Assembly: GCA_021203205.1 (NCBI GenBank)
Contig: JAJQBQ010000003.1
Coordinates: 1-40,160, forward strand
Direction of reading: 5' to 3'
DNA length: 40,160 bases
Origin: Lachnospiraceae bacterium
Lineage (GTDB): Bacteria; Bacillota; Clostridia; Lachnospirales; Lachnospiraceae
A program made the translations under genes and the position numbers. Shown in pieces: positions 1-7,527 of this stretch; the first letter of the stretch is position 1; each line of letters starts with the position of its first letter. Under the pieces are notes generated by a model. It saw only the letters and a list, made by a program, of their open reading frames with translations, did no database searches and was not told where the DNA came from.

Positions 1-80
1 AACAATATATATATATATATATATGCGCGAGCGCGCGACAAATAGCAGCCTGGAAACCTCTTTTCAAAAATACGGAATGG

Positions 81-125
81 GGCATGGTTTCTTATTGTGT
101 TGTCAGTAAGAAACCATGCCTTTTT
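81..125 (+). terminator. Rho-independent terminator
   Basis: A perfect 14-bp stem (GGCATGGTTTCTTA pairing with TAAGAAACCATGCC) closes a 12-nt loop and is followed by five T. It would end a transcript entering from left of the window. An (AT)10 run and a GCGCGAGCGCGCG tract lie just upstream, at 5-37. Confidence 0.85.
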
Positions 126-181
126 GTTGTGCCTGCATTCTAATATGGAATGATGGAAGCATCCGTGGAAAAAGAAAACCG

Positions 182-248
182 ACACTTAAAACCACGTATT
201 TCACCCTCCCCGAGCGGCTCAAAATCCGATCGGAGAGGGTGAAAGTGT
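182..248. repeat. Inverted repeat in the leftmost intergenic region
   Basis: TTTCACCCTC (199-208) is matched by GAGGGTGAAA (235-244), and the pairing continues outward with ACACTT / AAGTGT after an unpaired stretch. It lies between two terminators. No gene is recognisable in 127-500; a 64-codon frame here has no family resemblance and a poor start. The inverted repeat may be RNA structure or an operator. Confidence 0.4.
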
Positions 249-323
249 TACAAAAAATATATAGAAAAAACATGAAGGAAAATAAAATGGCGGCAACATG
301 CCGTCTGTAATCAAGTAAATCAC

Positions 324-359
324 CCTTCCTGAACATCAGAAGTTTGGGAAGTTTTTTTT
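324..359 (+). terminator. Possible terminator
   Basis: CTTCC and GGAAG arms enclose a loop and lead into a run of eight T. The stem is short, so this is weaker than the terminator at 81-125. Confidence 0.45.
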
Positions 360-428
360 CATAGGCGGAATTCACCACAGAATTAGCCATAAGAAAGGAA
401 AGGATACGGGGAGAGAAGAATAAGTTGC

Positions 429-458
429 TTGACAGACACATGCTATTTGCTGTATATT
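429..458 (+). promoter_or_regulatory. Sigma-A promoter of the Rpn-type pseudogene
   Basis: TTGACA (429-434) and TATATT (453-458) are separated by 18 bp, about 50 bases before the start codon at 514. Confidence 0.6.
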
Positions 459-513
459 TAAGCAAATTACTGAATAGAAACTCTCTCCCCGAAAGCGGAA
501 ACGGAGGATTATC

Positions 514-1364
514 ATGGGAGAGAAAAGCAAAGGCAGGAAATCGTTGAAACCGGATGTCGTTATGAAGGATTATCTGCGTTCCAACGAGAAGTTTACGGAT
601 CTGATTAACGGAGTGTGTTTTCATGGGGAGCAGGTTGTCCGGCCGGAGGAACTGGCAGATGAAGACACGGATCAGTCTTATCTGGCCGAATCGGCAGGTG
701 CAGATGGTCAGGCGGCGGGGAAGCAGACGATACATGCTGTTCAGAAAGCACGCGACAGCATCCGGGCACAGGTCAGGATAGCAGATGAAACGGATGCAGG
801 GCAGATGGGGAACCTGAGTGGGATGGCGCCCGCAGCCTCAAAGAGATGCTGGACATACCGGAAGAAGTGCGGGATTTGGTAAACGATTATCCGATTCATT
901 TGGTAGATGCGAGGAGGGATGCCCCGGATCTCGTGTTCCATGATGAAAGGAATCAGGACCTGTTCGCCCTGCTTGCGCTGATTTCGGATAAGAGTGTGCC
1001 GATTTCAGAGAGAAGGGCAAAATTGAAGAGTTATAATGAGAGCCATCATGTGGCTCCTGAGGTTGCGAGAGCTGTCTACAGCATTACCCGCAGGAAAGGA
1101 TTACCAGTGGAAGCAGAAGTGAACGAGGAGGAGATAGGTATGGATGAATTGATTCGATATATTATGGACGAAGGAAAAGAGGAAGGCTTGAAAGAAGGAG
1201 AAAAGAGAGGAGAAAAGAGAGGAGAAAAGAGACGGATTGATGGTCTGGTGCAGACTGTGAAGAACCTGATGCTCTGCAACGACTGGACGATGGAAGAGAC
1301 TATGCAGAAGATGGGGATGTCGAAAGCAGACAGCGAAGTGGTAAGCCGGAAATGGATGAGCTGA
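514..1364 (+). pseudogene. Rpn-type PD-(D/E)XK nuclease/transposase family gene with internal deletion
   Basis: The opening MGEKSKGRKSLKPDVVMKDY is the usual start of Lachnospiraceae Rpn-type (recombination-promoting nuclease / PD-(D/E)XK transposase) proteins. The tail, from about 801, reads GEPEWDGARSLKEMLDIPEE and continues to 1364 in a second frame; it matches the second half of the same family. Frame 1 runs 514-882 and frame 2 is open from about 801. The catalytic middle (the usual IENQ and LVLYYGD segments) is absent, so roughly 100 or more residues have been lost together with a frame change. The ribosome site CGGAGG precedes 514. The C-terminus keeps the typical Lys/Glu-rich helix with GEKR repeats. 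It is more AT-rich than the downstream metabolic genes. It is very probably non-functional; family recall is the main evidence. Confidence 0.8.
1197..1232 (+). repeat. 3 x 12-bp tandem repeat (GEKR codons)
   Basis: GGAGAAAAGAGA is repeated three times without change, encoding GEKR-GEKR-GEKR in the tail of the Rpn-type pseudogene. Such repeats are common at this position in the family. Confidence 0.9.
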
Positions 1365-1415
1365 TTCAACGTTCCTAAATGTGAAATAAATGTGACGAAA
1401 ATGTGAAATTTCTGT

Positions 1416-1444
1416 TTGACATACATCTGTCGTGGTAGTATAAT
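1416..1444 (+). promoter_or_regulatory. Perfect consensus sigma-A promoter
   Basis: TTGACA (1416-1421), a 17-bp spacer and TATAAT (1439-1444) match consensus exactly. No convincing gene follows before the terminator at 1671-1711, so the promoter appears to drive a short untranslated or leader-type RNA. Confidence 0.85.
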
Positions 1445-1450
1445 CCTACC

Positions 1451-1711
1451 TATGTGGAACAGTCATATGCCTTCGGGGAGGAAGGCAACGGAAACGACAG
1501 TTTCATCGCCAACCCGTAGGAGAAGGAGAGATGTGTACAATTTGTTCGAAAGAATCACACCGATAGTTTCTATATCTGCAGAAAAAAAGTATGAAAAAAG
1601 CGAATGTTACAGAATGGCAGGATGGAAAGAATATCCAGGTTCTCTTCCACATTCGTATGGCGTTGGAAGGCAGCAGTCTTAAGGAGCGGAACCTTGAGGC
1701 TGCTGTTTTTT
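1451..1711 (+). ncRNA. Candidate structured RNA of about 260 nt
   Basis: The unit is bounded by a consensus promoter and a strong terminator. Its 5' part folds into two adjacent hairpins: GCCTTC (1469-1474) with GAAGGC (1481-1486), then GAAAC (1491-1495) with GTTTC (1500-1504). The GGGG loop of the first can pair with CCC at 1513-1515, giving a possible pseudoknot. A strong ribosome site (AGGAGAAGGAG) precedes an 11-codon frame at 1531-1566 starting MCTICSK, so a leader peptide is an alternative. I do not recognise a known riboswitch, 6S or SRP RNA. The boundaries are inferred from promoter and terminator only. Confidence 0.45.
1671..1711 (+). terminator. Strong Rho-independent terminator
   Basis: A 14-bp stem (two G-T wobbles) is formed by CAGCAGTCTTAAGG and CCTTGAGGCTGCTG around a 7-nt loop, followed by six T. 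It separates the candidate RNA from the HAD gene, whose own promoter follows. Confidence 0.9.
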
Positions 1712-1730
1712 CATAAGTGGTTCTGGAAGG

Positions 1731-1760
1731 TTGACAGAACCGGCATTCCGGGGTTATAAT
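1731..1760 (+). promoter_or_regulatory. Promoter of the HAD phosphatase gene
   Basis: TTGACA (1731-1736), an 18-bp spacer and TATAAT (1755-1760) lie directly after the preceding terminator. This gives a leader of about 190 nt before the start at 1960. Confidence 0.8.
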
Positions 1761-1959
1761 CTGCGGCGCTATTAAAGAGCGGACGGAAGAAAAAAGCTGC
1801 AGCTACATAAGATACACGGATGAGAGGAAACAGAGAAGATAAATATTCCGGGATATTTTTGGAAGAGAGGGCTGAATATTCCAGGGCATTTAACAGATGG
1901 CAGTTAGGAAAAAGCCAATGTTTCTGCCGGTGATATTGATACGAGGAAAAGGAGACAAC

Positions 1960-2625
1960 ATGAGTTTGAAATCCGGGAAAAAATACAGTTACATAATTTT
2001 CGATTTGGACGGCACGCTGTTGGATACGCTGGAAGACCTGATGGATGCCACAAATCACGTGATGGTTTCCTTCGGCTGGCCGGAGCACTCCTATGCGGAG
2101 ATCCGCAGCTTTGTCGGCAACGGGATTGAGCGGCTGATGCGTCTGTCGGTTCCGGCGGGAACAGAGGAGGAGACCTTTGCGAAGGCGTTTTCCGCATTTA
2201 AGGAGTATTACACCGCGCATTGCCTGGTGAAAACCAGACTTTACGATGGGATCGGGGAGCTGCTTCGCACTCTGAAGGCGAGAAATATTCCCATGGCGAT
2301 TGTTTCCAACAAGAATCAGGAGGCGGTCACGGAGCTGTACCATATTTTCTTTGAGGACAGTGTGATCGCGGCTGTGGGGCAGGCGGCCGGGCGGCCGAAG
2401 AAGCCGGCACCGGAGTCGACCTGGTTGGCCATGGAAAAAATCGGGGCAGAGAAAGAATATACACTCTATGTCGGTGACTCCGAGGTGGATAAGGCGACCG
2501 CGGACAACGCGGGGCTCGACTGTGTGCTGGTGAGCTGGGGTTTCCGCGATAAAGATGTGATCGAAACACTGAAGCCGGTGGCGGTGATCGACCGGCCGGA
2601 GGAGCTTTTAAGGTGGGTGAAATGA
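1960..2625 (+). CDS. HAD-family phosphatase (phosphoglycolate phosphatase-like)
   Basis: A 221-residue HAD hydrolase, probably a small-molecule phosphatase of the phosphoglycolate phosphatase / PpaX type. Motif I is FDLDGTLLDT, with nucleophile D15 and acid D17. Motif II is VSNKN near residue 116, and motif IV is VGDSEVDKATADNAG with D173. The helical cap lies between motifs I and II. I start it at the ATG at 1960 because AAGGAG sits 5 bases upstream; the frame is open back to 1897, but that extension has no ribosome site. It has its own promoter and appears monocistronic. Substrate specificity cannot be read from sequence; a beta-phosphoglucomutase-like role is less likely but not excluded. 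Confidence 0.88.
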   Translation: MSLKSGKKYSYIIFDLDGTLLDTLEDLMDATNHVMVSFGWPEHSYAEIRSFVGNGIERLMRLSVPAGTEEETFAKAFSAFKEYYTAHCLVKTRLYDGIGELLRTLKARNIPMAIVSNKNQEAVTELYHIFFEDSVIAAVGQAAGRPKKPAPESTWLAMEKIGAEKEYTLYVGDSEVDKATADNAGLDCVLVSWGFRDKDVIETLKPVAVIDRPEELLRWVK

Positions 2626-2765
2626 CCGGCCGACGGATCTCTTAAGGTGGATGAAATGGTCGGACAGAGGATATTTTTGCCTGGTGAAACGGGCAGCCGG
2701 GGGATATACTGGCCTGATGAGGCAATTGATTGGTTTTGGCCGGCTGGAAACAGTCGGAAAATGGG

Positions 2766-2796
2766 AAGACCCCCGGGCAGGAATCCCGGGGGCCTT
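2766..2796 (+). terminator. GC-rich hairpin after the HAD gene
   Basis: CCCCCGGG (2770-2777) pairs perfectly with CCCGGGGG (2785-2792) around a 7-nt loop, and GAAG/CTTC can extend it. There is no U-tract, so it may be a weak terminator or an RNA-stabilising stem. Between 2626 and 3058 I see no gene; a 63-codon frame at 2651-2842 runs through this hairpin and has no family resemblance. Confidence 0.45.
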
Positions 2797-2928
2797 CGGT
2801 TGGAGTATGTGTACAAATAATTGGGTCAGTCAGGTTTGTTAAAATCGAGCAGTAGAATTTTGGGTGTTCGCTGCGATTGCGTTCGATGCAGGCAGGAAAG
2901 TTCTCCTGCGTGGCCTTTTGGTCATAAA

Positions 2929-2962
2929 GAAAAGGCGCTCCCGTAAAACAGGAACGCCTTTG
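2929..2962. terminator. Bidirectional terminator hairpin
   Basis: AAAGGCG and CGCCTTT arms, with an inner TCC/GGA, form the stem. Reading (-), the stem ends in CCTTTTCTTT; reading (+), in CCTTTG. It could end read-through from the HAD gene, and it lies immediately downstream of the minus-strand promoter at 2977-3004. Confidence 0.65.
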
Positions 2963-2976
2963 TTCGAACAGTTGCC

Positions 2977-3004
2977 ATTATAGCACTTCTGTGAGAAAAG
3001 TCAA
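2977..3004 (-). promoter_or_regulatory. Minus-strand promoter facing a terminator
   Basis: Read on (-), TTGACT (3004-2999), a 16-bp spacer and TATAAT (2982-2977) form a good sigma-A promoter. Its transcript would meet the hairpin at 2962-2929 within about 50 nt. No gene lies downstream on that strand. Confidence 0.65.
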
Positions 3005-3058
3005 ACCCTTTTTTTCTTGTGAAAATTTACAAAAAATTTAGAATTTTTTTATTTCCAA

Positions 3059-3087
3059 TTGACGGATTTTACCTGACATGGTAGAAT
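3059..3087 (+). promoter_or_regulatory. Promoter of hpt
   Basis: TTGACG (3059-3064), a 17-bp spacer and TAGAAT (3082-3087) are followed about 37 bases later by the hpt start. The same two hexamers occur in the ammonium transporter leader. Confidence 0.7.
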
Positions 3088-3124
3088 TAGCGGGAATTTT
3101 GTAGAAGGAGCGGGAGGTGCGCTG

Positions 3125-3682
3125 ATGGAAACAGTAAGTTTGACGGAATTTCAGAGCAAGATACGAAGAGTCCTGATTTCTGAGGAGGAGATTCGCGAGG
3201 CCGTAAAGAAGGCGGGCGCCATGATCGACGCCGAATACGACGGTCGGCCGATTCTTCTCATCAGTATTTTGAAGGGCTCTTTTGTGTTTCTTGCGGATTT
3301 GTGTCGTGCGATTCATGTGCCGTGCGAGTTGGAGTTCATGGTAGCGAAGAGCTACTACCAGGGAACTCAGTCTTCAGGCATGGTGCAGATACATATGGAT
3401 GCGCGGGCGGATCTTTCCGGCTACCACGTGATCATCGTGGAGGATATCGTGGATACCGGCCGGACACTGAACGATGTGACAAAGCTTCTTTCGACGCGGA
3501 ATCCCATCTCCTTAAAAGTGGTAACCCTTTTGGACAAGCCGGACCGGCGCGTCGTGGATTTTAAGGCGGATTATTCGCTGTTCACCATCCCCGACCTGTT
3601 TGTGATCGGCTACGGGCTGGATTGCGGGGAAATGTACCGGAATCTGCCGTACATCGCGGAGTACGCGGAAGATGCGGAGTGA
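3125..3682 (+). CDS. hpt: Hypoxanthine phosphoribosyltransferase
   Basis: Purine salvage enzyme that converts hypoxanthine (and often guanine) plus PRPP to IMP/GMP in the cytosol. At 185 residues it has the usual family length. The PRPP-binding signature VIIVEDIVDTGRTL lies at about residues 102-115, with the ILKGSFVF segment before it and SYYQGTQSSG in the flexible loop. The C-terminal IPDLFVIGYGLDCGEMYRNL, which contacts the base, is typical of Hpt. A GGAGGT site lies 7 bases before the ATG. The next gene is an NCS2 purine permease, so the two plausibly import and trap purine bases together. Confidence 0.96.
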   Translation: METVSLTEFQSKIRRVLISEEEIREAVKKAGAMIDAEYDGRPILLISILKGSFVFLADLCRAIHVPCELEFMVAKSYYQGTQSSGMVQIHMDARADLSGYHVIIVEDIVDTGRTLNDVTKLLSTRNPISLKVVTLLDKPDRRVVDFKADYSLFTIPDLFVIGYGLDCGEMYRNLPYIAEYAEDAE

Positions 3683-3688
3683 GTTGAT

Positions 3689-3745
3689 ATTGATTTCCCG
3701 CAGAAACACGTTGAAACCGGAAAGAGATTGATTTCTCCGCAGAAA
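3689..3745 (+). repeat. Two-copy direct repeat between hpt and permease gene
   Basis: ATTGATTTC-CCGCAGAAA (3689-3706) recurs as ATTGATTTCTCCGCAGAAA (3727-3745), 38 bp apart. It lies just after the hpt stop and could be a regulator-binding repeat or a decayed tandem duplication. No purine riboswitch core is visible here. Confidence 0.5.
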
Positions 3746-3865
3746 AGCAGTGCTCTGGAACAGAATGGCTGCCCGATGTGATTTATCATAACAAGGGCGG
3801 CAGGACGCACTTAAAAGCATAACCGAATGATTATGCGTGTGCAAAATCCCAAGGAGGAAAGAAGA

Positions 3866-5296
3866 ATGTTAGAGAAAATCTTCAAACTCAAAGAGAACAA
3901 CACCAATGTGAGGACCGAGGTGATTGCCGGTCTCACAACATTTATGACGATGGCTTACATCATCGCCCTGAACCCGAACCTCCTGACCGGTTTCGGCGCA
4001 AACGGCGGCACCGAGCTCTGGAACGGTGTGTTCATGGCGACCTGTATCGCGTCCGGTGTTGGCACCATCGTGATGGCATTTCTGGCGAACAAGCCCTTTG
4101 CCATGGCACCCGGCATGGGCTTAAACAGCTTTTTTGCCATTGTAGTGGCAAACATTGTCACCATCACAGGGGCTTCCTACGTGGTATCCTTCCAGGCAGC
4201 CCTGTGCATTATCTTTATCGAAGGTATTGTGTTCCTGGTATTATCTATTTTTAATGTCAGGGAGAAGATCGTGGATGCCATTCCGCTGGGCGTACGCTTA
4301 GGCATCGGACCTGGTATAGGTCTCATGCTCATGAATATCGGTATCGGCTCCAACGTGGGCGTGTATGACAGCGAAGGCAACTGCTTCTATGCCATGCGCG
4401 ATTTCTTCGGTTCCCTCACCGCCGGTGTGGCGAAGGATTCCATGGGCAGCGCGTACAACACCATGGTGCTGACGGTCATTACCATGTTTGTCGGCTTCTT
4501 TGTGATTGTGATTCTCGCGAAGTTCAATGTGAAGGGCGCAGTTCTGTTCGGAATGCTCATCGCATCCGTCATCTACTGGGCCGGCGAGGCTATTTTCCTC
4601 GGCACAAACCCGTTTGCGTCCCTGTCCGGCGCATCGTTCCTGCCGCCGTTCGGCGACATGGCCAGTACCACACTGTTTAAGCTGAATTTCTCCACATTTT
4701 TTGATATCGGCTGGTTCACGGTGATTACCCTGATCCTCACCTTCTGCATGATCGATATGTTCGATACCATCGGCACACTGGTTGGCACCGCCTCCCGCGC
4801 GGGCATGGTGGACGAGAACGGCCACATGCCGCAGATGAAGGAAGCCCTGACCTCCGATGCTGTCGGCACACTGGTCGGTTCCCTGACCGGTACCTCCACC
4901 GTCACCACTTTTGTGGAGTCCGCTTCGGGCGTGAGCGCCGGCGGCCGCACAGGTCTCACCGCTCTGGTGACCGGCATCCTGTTCCTGGCCTGCATGTTCC
5001 TGTCCCCGATCGCCGCGATCATTCCGGCGGCGGCTACATCCTCGGCACTGATTTACGTTGGTGTTCTGATGGTGGGCGGCTTAAAGAAGGTAGATTTTGA
5101 CGACCTCGACCAGGCGGCTCCGGTAGCCATCATGCTGATCGCCATGCCGATCTCCGGCTCCATCGGACACGCCATCGGTATCGCCATGATCACCTACACG
5201 GTCATCAAGGTGTTCACGGGCAAGTGGAAGGATGTGTCGGTGCTGACGTATGTGATCTCGCTGCTGTTCCTGATCAAGTTCTTCCTGGTGGCGTAG
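3866..5296 (+). CDS. NCS2-family purine permease (AzgA/PbuG type)
   Basis: Integral membrane importer of the NCS2 (nucleobase-cation symporter 2) family, AzgA-like branch, probably for adenine, guanine or hypoxanthine. It has 476 residues with about 12-14 hydrophobic segments. Family features include the N-terminal RTEVIAGLTTFMTMAYIIAL, the MAPGMGLNSFFA loop, and GTLVGTASRAGM. The start is at the ATG at 3866, because AAGGAGG lies 8 bases upstream; the frame is open to 3827, but that ATG lies before the ribosome site. It follows hpt by about 180 bases, which fits a salvage unit. The exact base transported is inference. Confidence 0.92.
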   Translation: MLEKIFKLKENNTNVRTEVIAGLTTFMTMAYIIALNPNLLTGFGANGGTELWNGVFMATCIASGVGTIVMAFLANKPFAMAPGMGLNSFFAIVVANIVTITGASYVVSFQAALCIIFIEGIVFLVLSIFNVREKIVDAIPLGVRLGIGPGIGLMLMNIGIGSNVGVYDSEGNCFYAMRDFFGSLTAGVAKDSMGSAYNTMVLTVITMFVGFFVIVILAKFNVKGAVLFGMLIASVIYWAGEAIFLGTNPFASLSGASFLPPFGDMASTTLFKLNFSTFFDIGWFTVITLILTFCMIDMFDTIGTLVGTASRAGMVDENGHMPQMKEALTSDAVGTLVGSLTGTSTVTTFVESASGVSAGGRTGLTALVTGILFLACMFLSPIAAIIPAAATSSALIYVGVLMVGGLKKVDFDDLDQAAPVAIMLIAMPISGSIGHAIGIAMITYTVIKVFTGKWKDVSVLTYVISLLFLIKFFLVA

Positions 5297-5315
5297 CCTG
5301 TCTCTGTGCAGATTT

Positions 5316-5323
5316 GCTATAAT
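5316..5323 (+). promoter_or_regulatory. Possible extended -10 element upstream of the ammonium transporter leader
   Basis: TGCTATAAT (5315-5323) is a good extended -10, but no clear -35 lies 17 bp upstream. If used, its transcript would pass through both leader terminators. Confidence 0.35.
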
Positions 5324-5361
5324 TTACTTAATTTTCGTAAAAATTCTATAAATTATTCACG

Positions 5362-5390
5362 TTGACGAAAAAATTCGCCGGTGCTAGAAT
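5362..5390 (+). promoter_or_regulatory. Promoter directly before a terminator in the ammonium transporter leader
   Basis: TTGACG (5362-5367), a 17-bp spacer and TAGAAT (5385-5390). The predicted start, near 5397, is only a few bases before the terminator stem at 5404. Confidence 0.65.
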
Positions 5391-5403
5391 ACGCGATGTA
5401 AAG

Positions 5404-5450
5404 CAAAGGCGCTGTGGGATGAAGAACCATCCCCGCAGCGCCTTTGTTTT
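5404..5450 (+). terminator. First leader terminator of the ammonium transporter gene
   Basis: A 17-18 bp stem (AAAGGCGCTG/CAGCGCCTTT plus GGGATG/CATCCC) closes a six-base AAGAAC loop, followed by GTTTT. With the promoter just upstream it would give an RNA of about 55 nt unless antitermination occurs. The loop does not fit the ANTAR hexaloop rule (A at 1, G at 4). Confidence 0.8.
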
Positions 5451-5557
5451 ATCCGCGGATACTATATTGAAATGTACCAGGGAATGACAGAGTGGCGGCC
5501 CTAATTACCGTCAGGTGACTGCCATCTCAAAACAAAAACGCAAATAAGAAACTATAG

Positions 5558-5602
5558 AATGCAAGGACGCATGAGGTTAGAAGCGCGCCCCTGCATTTTT
5601 TA
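5558..5602 (+). terminator. Second leader terminator, just before the ammonium transporter gene
   Basis: AATGCA/TGCATT, GG/CC and CGC/GCG paired blocks surround a 12-nt loop and run into TTTTTTATTT. It ends about 20 bases before the ribosome site, a typical attenuator position. An upstream stem (GAGTGGC at about 5491 with GCCA-CTC at about 5521) could be part of the switch. Confidence 0.65.
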
Positions 5603-5640
5603 TTTGCGGATTCCTTTATGTGAAAAGGAGGAAAAATGTT

Positions 5641-7416
5641 ATGACGGAAGAGATTATGGAGTATGTCGGCACAGTGGTCGGCGACGAGGTGTTTGGCGTC
5701 TGGTTCTTAATCGGCGCGGCGCTGGTGTTCTGGATGCAGGCAGGTTTCGCGATGGTGGAGGCGGGCTTCACCAGAGCCAAGAATACCGGCAACATCCTCA
5801 TGAAGAACCTGATGGACTTCTGTATCGGCACGGTGATGTTCATCCTCATCGGCTTCAGCTTCCTGCTGGGCGAGGATCTGCTGGGCTTCATCGGCAAGCC
5901 GGGCTTCGACATTTTCACGGCTTATGAGAACTTTGATTTCTCGAATTTCGTATTCAACCTTGTATTCTGCGCGACTACAGCGACCATCGTGTCCGGTGCC
6001 ATGGCAGAGAGAACGAAATTCTTATCCTACTGCATTTACTCGGCAGTCATCTCCGGCCTGATCTACCCGATCGAGGCGCACTGGATCTGGGGCGGTGGCT
6101 GGCTCTCACAGCTTGGCTTCCACGATTTCGCAGGTTCCTGCGCCATTCACATGGTCGGCGGTATCTCCGCTCTGATCGGCGCGACGATCCTTGGACCCCG
6201 TATCGGCAAGTTCACGAGAGATAAGGACGGCAAGGTGACGAAGGTCAACGCATTCCCGGGGCACAACCTGGCGCTGGGCTGCCTGGGCTGCTTCATCCTC
6301 TGGCTCGGCTGGTACGGCTTCAACGGCGCGGCCTGCACATCGGTCAGTCAGCTGGGCAGTGTGTTCCTTACCACCACGGTTTCGCCGGCGGTGGCGACCG
6401 TGGTCTGCATGATCTTTACCTGGGTAAAATACGGCAAGCCGGATGTTTCCATGTGCCTGAACGCTTCTCTGGCAGGTCTGGTGGCCATCACCGCACCCTG
6501 TGACGTAACAGACTGCACGGGCGCCATCATCATCGGCGCGGTTTCCGGACTCCTGGTCGTGTTTGGCGTCTGGTTCCTGGACAATGTGCTTCATATTGAC
6601 GACCCGGTTGGCGCGGTGGCGGTCCATTGCTTAAACGGCGTCTGGGGTACCATCGCCGTCGGCCTGTTCGCCACAAACACTGCGCCGGGCTACAGCATCG
6701 CGGACTCCGCAGGAAATGAGATGGTCGGTCTCTTCTACGGCGGCGGTTTCAAGCTTTTGGGCATCCAGCTCCTGGGCTTCTTCACAGTGGCAGCCTGGAC
6801 GGCAGTAACTATTACCATCGCATTCATGATCATTAAGGCAGTTGTTGGCCTTCGTGTCTCCGAGGAAGATGAGATCCGCGGTCTGGATATTTCCGAACAC
6901 GGTCTTCCGAGCGCTTACGCCGGATTCTCCATCATGGATGTCACCGGCGGAATGATGGATGTAAACGAGAACACCGACCTTGGCGCCAGCGACTACGCGA
7001 CGGCATCCGAGGCGAAGAAGAATGCGGCTGTCCCGGTGGTCGAGGGACCGAAGACCGACAGCGGCATCCACAAGGTGGTCATCATCGCGAAGATGAGCCG
7101 CTACGACGCACTGCGCAGAGCCCTGAACGAACTGGGCGTGACCGGCATGACCGTGACGAACGTCATGGGCTGCGGTGTCCAGAAGGGTGCCGGCGAGAAG
7201 TACCGTGGTGTCGAGCTTGACGCGACCCTGCTTCCGAAGATCAAGGTGGAAGTAGTCATCTCCAAGCTTCCGGTACAGAAGGTCATCGAGACGGCGAAGA
7301 AGGTACTCTACACCGGACACATCGGCGACGGCAAGATCTTTGTGTACAGCCTGGACAATGTGGTGAAGGTTCGTACCGGCGAGGAAGGCTTCGATGCTTT
7401 GCAGGATGTGGAGTAA
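5641..7416 (+). CDS. amt: Ammonium transporter fused to a GlnK-type P-II domain
   Basis: A 591-residue fusion. Residues 1 to about 420 form an Amt channel (about 11 membrane segments; GAMAERTKF, the VHMVGGISALIGATILGPR stretch and HCLNGVWG carry the conserved pore motifs) that imports ammonium. After a linker, residues about 476-591 are a complete P-II/GlnK domain starting IHKVVIIAKMSRYDALRRAL. Its T-loop carries Tyr521 in GEKYRGVE, and the C-terminus ends in HIGDGKIFVYSLDNVVKVRTGE. In most bacteria GlnK is a separate protein that plugs Amt when nitrogen is ample; here gate and channel are one chain. The start is at the ATG at 5641, with AAGGAGG 9 bases upstream. The leader holds two terminators, which suggests transcriptional attenuation. 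Confidence 0.95.
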   Translation: MTEEIMEYVGTVVGDEVFGVWFLIGAALVFWMQAGFAMVEAGFTRAKNTGNILMKNLMDFCIGTVMFILIGFSFLLGEDLLGFIGKPGFDIFTAYENFDFSNFVFNLVFCATTATIVSGAMAERTKFLSYCIYSAVISGLIYPIEAHWIWGGGWLSQLGFHDFAGSCAIHMVGGISALIGATILGPRIGKFTRDKDGKVTKVNAFPGHNLALGCLGCFILWLGWYGFNGAACTSVSQLGSVFLTTTVSPAVATVVCMIFTWVKYGKPDVSMCLNASLAGLVAITAPCDVTDCTGAIIIGAVSGLLVVFGVWFLDNVLHIDDPVGAVAVHCLNGVWGTIAVGLFATNTAPGYSIADSAGNEMVGLFYGGGFKLLGIQLLGFFTVAAWTAVTITIAFMIIKAVVGLRVSEEDEIRGLDISEHGLPSAYAGFSIMDVTGGMMDVNENTDLGASDYATASEAKKNAAVPVVEGPKTDSGIHKVVIIAKMSRYDALRRALNELGVTGMTVTNVMGCGVQKGAGEKYRGVELDATLLPKIKVEVVISKLPVQKVIETAKKVLYTGHIGDGKIFVYSLDNVVKVRTGEEGFDALQDVE

Positions 7417-7527
7417 TGAATTACGGACGGAGTTTGAAGACGCCTGTAGTCTCTTATGAAATCCTGACAGGTGTATTGGAATGAACACATTTTAACAGGT
7501 GATTTCAAACATGGATAGATAGAATGA

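Noticed and set aside
103-735. Minus-strand 210-codon frame at the left end
   Set aside because: It spans two terminators and is antisense to the Rpn-type fragment; no family features.
1591-1716. 41-codon frame within the candidate RNA unit
   Set aside because: It has no ribosome site and runs through the terminator stem and its T-run.
2651-2842. 63-codon frame after the HAD gene
   Set aside because: It passes through a perfect GC hairpin and lacks any ribosome site or family resemblance.
3683-3865. Purine riboswitch upstream of the permease gene
   Set aside because: Checked for the conserved three-way junction core; not present.
5404-5450. ANTAR-type two-hairpin antitermination site
   Set aside because: The six-base loop AAGAAC has G at position 3, not 4, and no matching preceding hairpin follows the promoter.
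5456-5640. A second type I toxin locus near the 5362-5450 unit
   Set aside because: No short hydrophobic frame is found on the converging strand and no repeats complementary to the short RNA exist.
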